A stretch of DNA of 10,188 nt from assembly GCA_949547975.1 (NCBI GenBank), contig CATITW010000128.1, forward strand, positions 1 to 10,188, read 5' to 3'. Shown piece by piece: positions 1-6,646 of this stretch (position 1 is the first letter of the stretch; each line of letters starts with the position of its first letter). Below the pieces are notes generated by a model, which saw only the letters and a list, made by a program, of their open reading frames with translations, was not told the DNA's origin and made no database searches. Both the position numbers and the translations under genes were made by a program. The stretch comes from Cryomorphaceae bacterium (GTDB lineage Bacteria > Bacteroidota > Bacteroidia > Flavobacteriales > Schleiferiaceae).

Positions 1-1155
1 GTTTTTCTGAATTCGCCCTATATTTCTTTTGTTTTTGCTGTAGATGTACACCACCAGCGGGTGTTCTCTGCTTGCGATCTCCTCTAAGGGTGTGCTGAGA
101 TCCTCAAACGTGAATACAGGAAGAAGGGGCCCAAAGATTTCTTCTTTCATTAGTGCTCCGTCTCGAGGAGGATCGATAACAACTGTAGGTGCGATTCGGC
201 GCTGCTCACTGTCGGCTTCCCCACCGTAGAAAAATTCACCTTCTTCGGTTTTTGCCGCTTCCATCATGTCTGTTAAGCGCTTAAAGTGCCTGTTGTTGAC
301 GATCTGGACGTAGTCAGGGTTGGTCGTAGGTTCGCTGCCGTAGAAACGATCTAGCGCTTCCTGAACACCTTTTTTAAAGTCTTCGAGCTTCGCTTCGTGC
401 ACATAGATGTGGTCTGGAGCGATACAGATCTGTCCGGCATTTGTAAATTTTGCCCAAGCGATGCGTTGCCCTGCGGAGTATGCATTAGCCGAATTATCGA
501 TGATCGTAGGACTCTTGCCACCGAGCTCGAGGGTGACAGAGGTCAGGTGTTTGGCCGCCGCCTGCATCACTATTTTTCCTACCGCCGTAGAGCCGGTGAA
601 AAAGATGTGGTCGAAGCGCGTGTCGAGCAGTTCCGTGGCCACTTCAACACCGCCCTGCACTACAGCAGCTTCCTTCGGGTCGAAAATCTCAGCGATCAGT
701 TCCGCGAGTGCTGCACTGGTATGAGGCGTCAGCTCTGAGGGTTTGAGTATGGCTGTATTTCCTGCAGCAAAAGAGGTACAGAAGGGGTGAAGGGTCAGAA
801 ATATCGGATAATTCCAAGGGGAAATGATCAGGGTATTTCCTTTGGGCTCCACTTCCGTGTACGAAGTTGAACCAAACAGCTGGATGGGCGTTTTTATGCG
901 CTTTGGTGCTGTCCAACTCTTCAGATGTTTGGTCAAGAGCTTGATGTTGTCGAGCGTGGGAAGAATTTCAGTCAGACGCGTTTCTACTTCGCCTTTTCCA
1001 AAGTCTGCACGCATCGCATCGACCAATTTTTGTTGCCATTCCCCTTTCAGCGCCTTGCGCAAGAGCTCGAGTTTGTGGATTCTATACGCGATGGGTTGCT
1101 GGGCAAGCTGTGCCTTGAACCCGCGCTGGAGTGCTATGATTTCTTGTACGGTCAT
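1..1155 (-). CDS. Aldehyde dehydrogenase, class 3-like (partial, C-terminus off the left edge)
   Basis: Likely oxidises fatty or aromatic aldehydes to acids with NAD(P)+ in the cytoplasm. The frame runs open from the ATG at 1155-1153 to the window edge: 385 codons starting MTVQEIIALQ. By comparison with the roughly 455-residue ALDH3/YwdH group, about 70 C-terminal residues are missing. Visible motifs are the nucleotide-binding FTGSTAVG at residues 186-193, the general-base glutamate E210 in LELGGKSP, the catalytic cysteine C244 in NAGQICIAPD, and EEIFGP at 338-343. This spacing is nearly that of mammalian ALDH3A1, and the short N-terminus fits class 3 rather than class 1/2. The ATG overlaps the stop of the upstream lipoprotein gene (ATGA), so translational coupling is likely. 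It is the third gene of a xerD-lipoprotein-aldehyde dehydrogenase unit. Family assignment is firm; the substrate cannot be read from the sequence. Confidence 0.95.
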   Translation of the reverse strand, partial: MTVQEIIALQRGFKAQLAQQPIAYRIHKLELLRKALKGEWQQKLVDAMRADFGKGEVETRLTEILPTLDNIKLLTKHLKSWTAPKRIKTPIQLFGSTSYTEVEPKGNTLIISPWNYPIFLTLHPFCTSFAAGNTAILKPSELTPHTSAALAELIAEIFDPKEAAVVQGGVEVATELLDTRFDHIFFTGSTAVGKIVMQAAAKHLTSVTLELGGKSPTIIDNSANAYSAGQRIAWAKFTNAGQICIAPDHIYVHEAKLEDFKKGVQEALDRFYGSEPTTNPDYVQIVNNRHFKRLTDMMEAAKTEEGEFFYGGEADSEQRRIAPTVVIDPPRDGALMKEEIFGPLLPVFTFEDLSTPLEEIASREHPLVVYIYSKNKRNIGRIQKN

Positions 1156-1610
1156 TGTTTTTCGTAAAGGTGATCCGGTCCGTCCATAGGAGAGCTGTAG
1201 AACATGAGGTATTCGTCACAATGCAACATGGCTCCAAAGGTGGTCGGTATATACGGTTGTACGTTTAACGAAAAATCGATCCAACTGTTCTCCAGTTCCC
1301 AGGTCCCTGTGATCTGTGCGGTATCGTTTTGATTCAGGACCAAACTTCCGTCTGCGTTGAACTGCAGCTCGTAGCCGAGGTATTCGTCCTCACTTTCGTA
1401 ATACGACCAGGAAGTGGAGCGCAAAAAACGCCAATCCCAGGTGCCTACTAAGGCTGCGGCGAAGTCCGTAGAGTCGAGTCCAGTTCCGGTATGGCAGTCG
1501 TACATTTCATCCATGGTGTGGTTCCAGCTAGAAGGTTCTGGTTCTTTCGTACACGATGCCGCCGCGAACAACATCAATAGGCTGGCTAGGGCCGTGAAAC
1601 GTTTGAGCAT
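1152..1610 (-). CDS. Small lipocalin-like lipoprotein
   Basis: A 152-residue secreted protein of unknown function. The N-terminus MLKRFTALASLLMLFAAASC is a typical lipoprotein signal peptide, with C20 as the lipidated residue after an AAS lipobox. The TKE that follows is charged and loosely resembles the surface-export signal described for Capnocytophaga lipoproteins (inference). The mature part has two GTW motifs (57-59 and 102-104), each starting a run of alternating hydrophobic strands, with FNADGSL (84-90) between them. This is the pattern of the short lipocalin-like domains common in Bacteroidota. C39 and C131 could form a disulfide. The gene starts 2 bases after the xerD stop, and its own stop overlaps the aldehyde dehydrogenase start. 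It therefore has no promoter space of its own and is presumably co-transcribed with both. The lipoprotein call is strong; the lipocalin-like fold is moderate and no ligand can be proposed. Confidence 0.85.
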   Translation of the reverse strand: MLKRFTALASLLMLFAAASCTKEPEPSSWNHTMDEMYDCHTGTGLDSTDFAAALVGTWDWRFLRSTSWSYYESEDEYLGYELQFNADGSLVLNQNDTAQITGTWELENSWIDFSLNVQPYIPTTFGAMLHCDEYLMFYSSPMDGPDHLYEKQ

Positions 1611-1612
1611 GT

Positions 1613-2509
1613 CTATTTTGTTTTTTTATTCAATGGGTGATGTGCTGCAATTTTCGCACCAAGCTGCTGCGCACTGACGTGGGTATAGATCTCTGTTGTA
1701 GTGATGCTTTCGTGTCCTAAAAGTTGCTGTACGATGCGCAAATCTGCACCGCGTTCCATGAGGTGGGTGGCAAAGCTGTGACGCAGGGTGTGTGGGGAAA
1801 TGGTTTTGGTGATACCTGCTGCGCTCGCATAGGATTTTAGCTTCATAAATACACTTTGACGTGAGAGTGCACCTCCTCGGTTACTGAGAAAAACGGTATC
1901 GCTAAATGCCGGTTTTGGCGCGATGTGTGGGCGTTCATATTCGAGGTAGAGCTCGACAAATTTTATGGCCTCTTGATGCACTGGCACTAGGCGTTGTTTG
2001 TCTCCCTTACCGGTAACGATCAGGTAGCCTTCTTCGAGGCGCAAGAGGGAACGTTGCAAGTGACATACTTCACTAACACGCAAGCCGCAAGCGTAGAGCA
2101 GTTCGATCATGGCGCGGTCACGTGTGGCAAAGGGGCCTTCCATGGGGATGGCATCGAGCAGGTTTTGCACATCGGTTTCACTGAGAACGGCGGGAAGCTT
2201 CCGGCCAATTCGTGGATTTTGGAACAATGCGACGGGGTGATCTTCACGGAATTGTTCCTCCTGCATCCAATTGTAAAATCCGCGTAACGTACTCAGCATG
2301 CGGCTTTGGGAACGCGGACTGAGTCCTTGGCTGTAGATCTCCTCGAGGAAGCGTGAAAGGTCCTTGGGTGTGGTTTTGTCAGGGTTTACCGCGGATGAGG
2401 CAACATGCTTTTCTAGGTCGCGCGTGTAGGCAGCCCGGGTGTTCGCGCTCAACCCGCGTTCATACTCGAGGTATTCGAGGTAGCCTTCGATGCATTCCTT
2501 CCAAGTCAT
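1613..2509 (-). CDS. xerD: Site-specific tyrosine recombinase XerD
   Basis: Cytoplasmic recombinase that acts with a partner (XerC in most bacteria) at the dif site to resolve chromosome dimers. At 298 residues it has exactly the length of E. coli XerD. The N-terminal SAM-like core-binding domain spans about residues 3-85 ([20 protein letters not shown]) and the catalytic domain about 105-290. The complete catalytic set is visible: R144 (ACGLRVSEV), K168 ([13 protein letters not shown]), H240 and R243 ([13 protein letters not shown]), H266 ([16 protein letters not shown]) and the nucleophile Y275. Each lies four residues before its E. coli XerD counterpart. The start [14 protein letters not shown] matches the usual flavobacterial N-terminus. 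The gene is divergent from aroQ across 37 bases and heads an operon with the lipoprotein and aldehyde dehydrogenase. XerC is the alternative name; length, residue register and the aroQ neighbour favour XerD. No dif-like site was seen in the window. Confidence 0.93.
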   Translation of the reverse strand: MTWKECIEGYLEYLEYERGLSANTRAAYTRDLEKHVASSAVNPDKTTPKDLSRFLEEIYSQGLSPRSQSRMLSTLRGFYNWMQEEQFREDHPVALFQNPRIGRKLPAVLSETDVQNLLDAIPMEGPFATRDRAMIELLYACGLRVSEVCHLQRSLLRLEEGYLIVTGKGDKQRLVPVHQEAIKFVELYLEYERPHIAPKPAFSDTVFLSNRGGALSRQSVFMKLKSYASAAGITKTISPHTLRHSFATHLMERGADLRIVQQLLGHESITTTEIYTHVSAQQLGAKIAAHHPLNKKTK

Positions 2510-2513
2510 AGCT

Positions 2514-2521
2514 CAAATTTC
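2514..2521 (-). promoter_or_regulatory. Putative -7 box of xerD (GAAATTTG)
   Basis: Read on the minus strand, GAAATTTG differs from the Bacteroidota -7 consensus TAnnTTTG only at the first base and ends four bases before the xerD ATG. No TTG lies at the usual 17-23 base spacing upstream, so support is partial. It mirrors the aroQ box on the other strand of the same 37-base gap. Confidence 0.35.
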
Positions 2522-2534
2522 GCTTTTGAAGCGG

Positions 2535-2542
2535 TAAGTTTG
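2535..2542 (+). promoter_or_regulatory. Putative -7 box of aroQ (TAAGTTTG)
   Basis: TAAGTTTG is an exact match to TAnnTTTG and ends four bases before the aroQ ATG at 2547. If functional, transcription would begin at or within a few bases of the start codon, giving an essentially leaderless message. The only TTTG upstream in the gap (2525-2528) is too close to serve as the -33 element, so the assignment rests on the -7 box and the divergent layout. Confidence 0.45.
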
Positions 2543-2546
2543 CAGT

Positions 2547-2975
2547 ATGCGAATATTACTTCTTAACGGACCCAATCTAAATCTACTCGGCACCAGAGAA
2601 CCTGAGGTGTACGGGGATGAAAGTTTTGAGGATTTCTATGCGGAATTGGCCGCGGTGTATGATGATGTAGCTAGTTTCCATTACGAGCAAAGCAATGTGG
2701 AAGGGGAGCTGATCGATCATTTGCAGCAGGCAGATGGCGCGTTTGATGCCGTGCTGTTCAACGCAGGTGGATATACGCATACCTCTGTAGCATTGATGGA
2801 TTGCATCGCTGCGATACAGGTTCCGGTGGTTGAAGTACACATCTCCAATCCGCTTGCCCGGGAAGAGTTTCGTCACGTCAGCTTGATCGGGAAGCAGTGT
2901 ATTGCTTCTGTAAGTGGCTTTGGTTTAGATTCTTATCGACTTGCGTTAGAAGGAATACTTCAAAAATTGAGCTAA
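2547..2975 (+). CDS. aroQ: Type II 3-dehydroquinate dehydratase
   Basis: Converts 3-dehydroquinate to 3-dehydroshikimate, the third step of the shikimate route to aromatic amino acids, as a cytoplasmic dodecamer in this family. The 142 residues are the normal length for a type II enzyme. The opening ILLLNGPNLNLLGTREPEVYG is the family signature, with the lid arginine R17 and catalytic tyrosine Y22. N72 in FNAGGYTHTS, the catalytic histidine H98 with E96 in VEVHISN, and R105 in NPLAREEFRHVS are all in place. The start is fixed by the signature beginning at residue 2. The gene is divergent from xerD and is followed after a single base by the membrane ligase gene, with which it is probably co-transcribed. 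Nothing is missing or altered at the active site. Confidence 0.97.
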   Translation: MRILLLNGPNLNLLGTREPEVYGDESFEDFYAELAAVYDDVASFHYEQSNVEGELIDHLQQADGAFDAVLFNAGGYTHTSVALMDCIAAIQVPVVEVHISNPLAREEFRHVSLIGKQCIASVSGFGLDSYRLALEGILQKLS

Positions 2976-2976
2976 G

Positions 2977-4446
2977 ATGTTTCAGGACGTGTATACCGTC
3001 CTTAAAGGACTTGTGCAGCGCTTTTTTCTGCCAGTTCTTGCCCTGTGTATTGGGTTGTACATCGCCAAAAGTTTAGGCGCTCAAAACATTTCTAAAGCTA
3101 CCTTGCCCTTTGCGGGAATCGTTGCAGCAGTTTCGCTGTTGTGTTTGTTTTATTATCCGCGACTCATGTTGTTTACCGCGATGGCAGTGGGGCACTTTAT
3201 CGCCCATCTCGGCCGTATAGGAGTCACACTTCCGGTGGGCTTATCGATCGATGGACTTCTAGCTTTAGCGTTGATTGTTTTGATGGTTCAAGGTAAAAAA
3301 GGCACCTTCGAGCACCTCAAGAAACCTGAGTTCATTGCCATTTTTATATGGATTGGGTATACGCTTGTGCAGATTGCGAATCCCATCTCTCCAGGGCCAG
3401 TCGCTTGGTTTTATGCGATGCGCTCTATTTCCCTCTACTACGTGCTTACTCCTGTGGTTGCTGTAGCGCTGATCCAGACGAAAAGGCAGCTGCATTTTGC
3501 CATCAACCTGCTGATTCCCCTGTCGATCTTGCTGGCCGTGGTGTCCTTGCGTCAGCACTATTCAGGAATGAATGAATACGAAATGCGCTGGTTGCTTTCT
3601 GGTCCGATACGTACCCATTTTTTACGTGGGAAGATGCGCGTGTTTAGTCTGCTTGCCGATGCGTCGACCTTTGGCGCCTATGCCGCTTACATCGCTACTA
3701 TTTTCGGTGTTCTGGCGGCGTATCCGGGGAGGTTGAAAGGCCGATTTCTCTTTATTATCCTCGCACTTTTAAACTTCTATGCGATGATGCTGAGCGGCTC
3801 ACGGGGGCCATTGGCCATCATAGGGGTCGGCGGAATGTTGTATTTGATCATGTCGAAGAAACTGGGAGTTACCATTTTCGGTTCGGTGATGGGCGGTGGT
3901 TTTTTTGTCTTTTTAAAGTACACGACCATCCTCCAAGGGAACTACAACGTTGCCCGATTGCGCTCGGCGCTTGATCCCAATGATGCTTCGTTGCTCGTTC
4001 GTAAGGCGAAAGAGGCCATGCTTAGCGTCTATATGGCGAATAAGCCCATCGGGGGAGGTATCGGTTCTGCGGGAATGTGGGGGGAACGCTTCGCACCGGG
4101 TTCCTTTTTGGCAAATACACCTACGGACGGTTTGTATTCGAGGATTTGGATGGAAACTGGCATCGTAGGTCTATACCTGTACCTTGGTGTTTTTGCCGTT
4201 CTAACTGTGTACATGGGCTACCGCTTGTGGAACCTACCAAATGGACTGCTGAAGCAAAAAGTGGTCGCTATGTACTGCGGTTTTGTAGGACTTCTAGTTG
4301 CTAGTTACGTGAACGAGTTGATCACTCAGGTACCTATTTCTATCATCAGTTACACCACGCCAGCCCTGGTGATTTTGTTGCATCATTGGCACAAAACCGG
4401 GGTGGATATCACCGACGGACCGCAAGAAGAACGGCCGCCACTTTAG
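2977..4446 (+). CDS. O-antigen ligase / polysaccharide polymerase family membrane protein (Wzy_C-like)
   Basis: An integral inner-membrane protein of 489 residues with about 12-14 hydrophobic segments, roughly at 17-33, 43-60, 62-79, 88-105, 117-134, 147-167, 173-191, 229-249, 256-271, 276-293, 298-315, 392-414, 428-447 and 453-471. The large hydrophilic stretch at about 316-390 sits where WaaL/Wzy-type proteins have their big periplasmic loop. SGSRGP (273-278) followed by a glycine-rich helix, and GGGIGSAG (359-366) within the loop, are typical of the O-antigen ligase superfamily. Members either attach a lipid-carried glycan to lipid A core or polymerise repeat units; the sequence alone does not say which. 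It begins one base after the aroQ stop, so the two are probably co-transcribed. No glycosyltransferase or other polysaccharide gene is adjacent, so its glycan substrate must be made elsewhere. The family call is good; ligase versus polymerase is open. Confidence 0.85.
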   Translation: MFQDVYTVLKGLVQRFFLPVLALCIGLYIAKSLGAQNISKATLPFAGIVAAVSLLCLFYYPRLMLFTAMAVGHFIAHLGRIGVTLPVGLSIDGLLALALIVLMVQGKKGTFEHLKKPEFIAIFIWIGYTLVQIANPISPGPVAWFYAMRSISLYYVLTPVVAVALIQTKRQLHFAINLLIPLSILLAVVSLRQHYSGMNEYEMRWLLSGPIRTHFLRGKMRVFSLLADASTFGAYAAYIATIFGVLAAYPGRLKGRFLFIILALLNFYAMMLSGSRGPLAIIGVGGMLYLIMSKKLGVTIFGSVMGGGFFVFLKYTTILQGNYNVARLRSALDPNDASLLVRKAKEAMLSVYMANKPIGGGIGSAGMWGERFAPGSFLANTPTDGLYSRIWMETGIVGLYLYLGVFAVLTVYMGYRLWNLPNGLLKQKVVAMYCGFVGLLVASYVNELITQVPISIISYTTPALVILLHHWHKTGVDITDGPQEERPPL

Positions 4447-4467
4447 CGGGAAATACTTAGCCGAGGA

Positions 4468-5631
4468 CTAGTACGCGCTTTGAAGGACCGACAAGGCATC
4501 TTCACGAAGAATGTCTCCGTGCTCACCGAGTTTGATGGTGCGAATCTTTTCCAGGTTTTGAACGATTTTTTCCGGGGCAACCTCCTGGGTGTCCATCGCT
4601 GGATACGCTGAAAGTGTAGTAGGTACATCAAGACTGTGGAAGAAGTTTTCGATCGCATCTACAGCAGCTGTGGCCAATTCTGCCTCGCTGCCGCTCAGCC
4701 CGAGCACGCGTTGAGAAAATTGGGCCAATTTCGCTCCTTTTTTATCCGCCTTGTAGCGGTACATACTCGGCAACACAATCGCCAAGGTACGGGCGTGATC
4801 AATGCCATACAGAGCTGTTATTTCGTGACCCAAGGCATGGATGGACCAGTCCGTCGGCACGCCTTTTTGAATGATGCCGTTCAGTGCCATGTTGCAGCAC
4901 CACATAAAATTGGCGGCGGTATCGTAATCACTAGGGTCTGCCATCACTTTGGGCGCAATCTCCATCAGGGTGGCTAAAATCCCTTCGCTGATGCGGTCTT
5001 GGAGCGTTGCAGAAGTCGGGTAGGTCATGTATTGCTCCATCACGTGTGTGAAGGCATCTACAATCCCGTTCGCAAGCTGACGCTCAGGCAAGGAGGCCAC
5101 CACGGACGGATCACAAATGCTGAACTTCGGAAACAAACCTGGACCACCCATCGGACGTTTTTGGTTGAGCTCTTTGCGAGAAATCACTGCGCCGCTATTC
5201 ATCTCACTGCCTGTGGCCGGTAAGGTAAGTACCGTCCCAAAAGGCATGCCTACTTCCGTACGAATTCCTTTCGAAAGAATGTCCCAGGGAGTATCGCCGT
5301 CAAAAAGGGCCGCTGAACTCAAAAATTTGGTGCCGTCGATCACGCTACCTCCACCTACGGCAAGGATAAAGGTGATCTCTTGTTCTTTGATGATCTTCAA
5401 GGCGCGAAGAAGCGTTTCGTACTCTGGATTCGCTTCGATACCGCCAAACTCAACTACTTCAAAACCTTCAAGTGCAGACTGAACTTTTTGGTAAACGCCA
5501 TTTGTTTTAATAGAACCACCGCCGTAAGTCATTAGGACTTTAGCGCCGGCTGGAATTTGGGAAGCAATATTTTTGTGTGCGTCCTTTCCAAAAAATAGGT
5601 GGACAGGGAGTTGAAGGTTGAAATTGATCAT
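4468..5631 (-). CDS. Iron-containing alcohol dehydrogenase, YqhD/BDH type (NADPH-dependent aldehyde reductase)
   Basis: A cytoplasmic metal-dependent oxidoreductase, probably reducing short-chain or toxic aldehydes to alcohols with NADPH. It is 387 residues, the same length as E. coli YqhD, and starts MINFNLQLPVHLFFGKDA, matching the YqhD opening. The N-terminal nucleotide-binding half carries YGGGSIK (36-42), typical of the NADPH-using group, and AVGGGSVIDGTKF (91-103). The C-terminal helical half has the metal ligands D192 and H196 (DAFTHVMEQY), H265 (SIHALGHE) and H279 (GIDHA), each two residues before its YqhD equivalent. It is the last gene of the minus-strand run, 45 bases after the GNAT gene, and converges on the O-antigen-ligase-type gene with a 21-base gap. 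A butanol-dehydrogenase label is equally defensible; the substrate is unknown. Confidence 0.94.
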   Translation of the reverse strand: MINFNLQLPVHLFFGKDAHKNIASQIPAGAKVLMTYGGGSIKTNGVYQKVQSALEGFEVVEFGGIEANPEYETLLRALKIIKEQEITFILAVGGGSVIDGTKFLSSAALFDGDTPWDILSKGIRTEVGMPFGTVLTLPATGSEMNSGAVISRKELNQKRPMGGPGLFPKFSICDPSVVASLPERQLANGIVDAFTHVMEQYMTYPTSATLQDRISEGILATLMEIAPKVMADPSDYDTAANFMWCCNMALNGIIQKGVPTDWSIHALGHEITALYGIDHARTLAIVLPSMYRYKADKKGAKLAQFSQRVLGLSGSEAELATAAVDAIENFFHSLDVPTTLSAYPAMDTQEVAPEKIVQNLEKIRTIKLGEHGDILREDALSVLQSAY

Positions 5632-5676
5632 GTGATTGTGTGGTTTGACCTTCTAACACCGAATCGCTTCGAGGGT

Positions 5677-6615
5677 TTAAAAGGAGATGTATCTGTTTCT
5701 TTTTTCCTCGTAAATCTCATTTACCGGAATAAGAATGCCGGTTTCTTCGACATTCCCAAAGTCTTTATTGATGAAGGTCCCGAAAGTTTTCATCGCCGGG
5801 CTAAGACTCATGTACTGTTTGATCAGCGGAGGAATACTTTCCCCGTGTTCGCTGCAGAGTTTATTAAGTGCACGAGTCCCTTTTTTAAACCCTAGTGCAA
5901 AGTCTTGGGGATCGATCGGGAAGTGTTCTTCAAGGGAAAGCTGTGGAACTTCTGCGGGAACGATCGGCTGCATCAATCCCTGTGGATCCGGGAAGTAGTG
6001 ACTAAGGAAGTTAAGAACCAGGTTGCGCGCCTCACGGTGGTAGGTCGGATACATAGTTACTTTACCGTAGAAATACTTTAAATGGTCGTATTTGAGTGTG
6101 ATGGCGCCTAGTCCGTCCCAAATGTTGTCGAGTGCGAACATTCCTTTACGCGGATCTACCGCCGGCTGGTATTTGGGTTGTACCCAGCTGCGACCCAGTT
6201 CGATGCTGTACGGAAGGTAGTCGGAAATGAACTGTGGACTAAAGTCGAAATAGTGGCCCATGCTCAAGTCGTGCTTCACATCACCTTTCTCTGCAACCAC
6301 GGCGCCGTCGATGAAGCGATATCCTCCTACGATTTCTTTGACCTCTGGATTCCAAACGATCAGCTGCTGATAGGGGATGTCACTAAGGTCGAGTTCGTCG
6401 AGGTCCACAGGTTCTCCAGTACCTCCGTCCGCTGAAGCGAAGGTAAGTTCACGCAGGCGGCCTATCTCTTGCACCACGTTTGGCGCGTTGTGTACATCTA
6501 AAATATAGATTTCGTTGTTCAGCTTGGACGTGTTGCGAACGAAGCACTCTGGAGTGAGCTCAGCTTCTAAGAGTGCAACGTCTACGGCCGGCCTGATGTA
6601 ACTGAGGTCTAACAT
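5677..6615 (-). CDS. GNAT-family N-acyltransferase, GlsB/OlsB-like (amino acid lipid synthesis)
   Basis: Probably transfers a (3-hydroxy)acyl chain from an acyl carrier protein to the amino group of an amino acid, the first step of glycine- or ornithine-type lipid synthesis. The 312-residue protein shows VGGYRFIDG (96-104) and ELGRSWVQPKYQ (139-150), the core landmarks of the OlsB/GlsB-type acetyltransferase group, and ends with PPLIKQYMSLSPAMKTFGTF (262-281) and FGNVEETGILIPV (286-298), segments shared by the Bacteroidota members. There is no membrane helix. The start ATG at 6615 is preceded by an exact TATATTTG box. The gene follows a PlsC-like acyltransferase by 31 bases, the same partner arrangement as the Bacteroides glycine-lipid genes glsA/glsB. 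That the product is a glycine, serine-glycine or ornithine lipid is inference from family and neighbour; the amino acid cannot be read from the sequence. A generic annotation would be GNAT family N-acetyltransferase. Confidence 0.85.
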   Translation of the reverse strand: MLDLSYIRPAVDVALLEAELTPECFVRNTSKLNNEIYILDVHNAPNVVQEIGRLRELTFASADGGTGEPVDLDELDLSDIPYQQLIVWNPEVKEIVGGYRFIDGAVVAEKGDVKHDLSMGHYFDFSPQFISDYLPYSIELGRSWVQPKYQPAVDPRKGMFALDNIWDGLGAITLKYDHLKYFYGKVTMYPTYHREARNLVLNFLSHYFPDPQGLMQPIVPAEVPQLSLEEHFPIDPQDFALGFKKGTRALNKLCSEHGESIPPLIKQYMSLSPAMKTFGTFINKDFGNVEETGILIPVNEIYEEKRNRYISF

Positions 6616-6619
6616 GCGG

Positions 6620-6627
6620 CAAATATA
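6620..6627 (-). promoter_or_regulatory. Putative internal -7 promoter box of the GNAT gene (TATATTTG)
   Basis: On the minus strand TATATTTG is an exact TAnnTTTG match ending four bases before the ATG at 6615. The upstream acyltransferase gene stops at 6647, so the box would provide an internal promoter within the run. No TTG lies at 17-23 bases upstream; the nearest candidate is TTTA, 15 bases away. Confidence 0.45.
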
Positions 6628-6637
6628 CTACCGGTAG
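6628..6637. repeat. 10-base perfect palindrome CTACCGGTAG
   Basis: A perfect inverted repeat with no spacer abuts the TATATTTG box in the 31-base gap between the acyltransferase and GNAT genes. Its position between the -7 and -33 positions is where an operator would sit. It is too short to be a convincing terminator and no T-run follows it. Confidence 0.3.
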
Positions 6638-6646
6638 GACGATAAA

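Noticed and set aside
1613..2509. xerD as an integrase of a phage or genomic island
   Set aside because: The protein has the exact length and catalytic spacing of housekeeping XerD, the neighbours are core genes, and no attachment repeats, tRNA or phage genes are present.
2583..2876. 97-codon open frame antisense to aroQ
   Set aside because: It lies wholly inside a strongly conserved gene, has no recognisable domain, and is explained as a shadow of the coding strand. The same applies to the other overlapping open frames in the window.
4435..4455. Possible terminator hairpin (CCGC...GCGG) at the end of the O-antigen-ligase-type gene
   Set aside because: The stem is only four base pairs with a 7-base loop, it lies over the stop codon, and no T-run follows on either strand.
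5658..5669. Hairpin CGAA-GCGA-TTCG between the GNAT and alcohol dehydrogenase genes
   Set aside because: A four-pair stem without a T-tract is too weak for a terminator, and the genes look co-transcribed.
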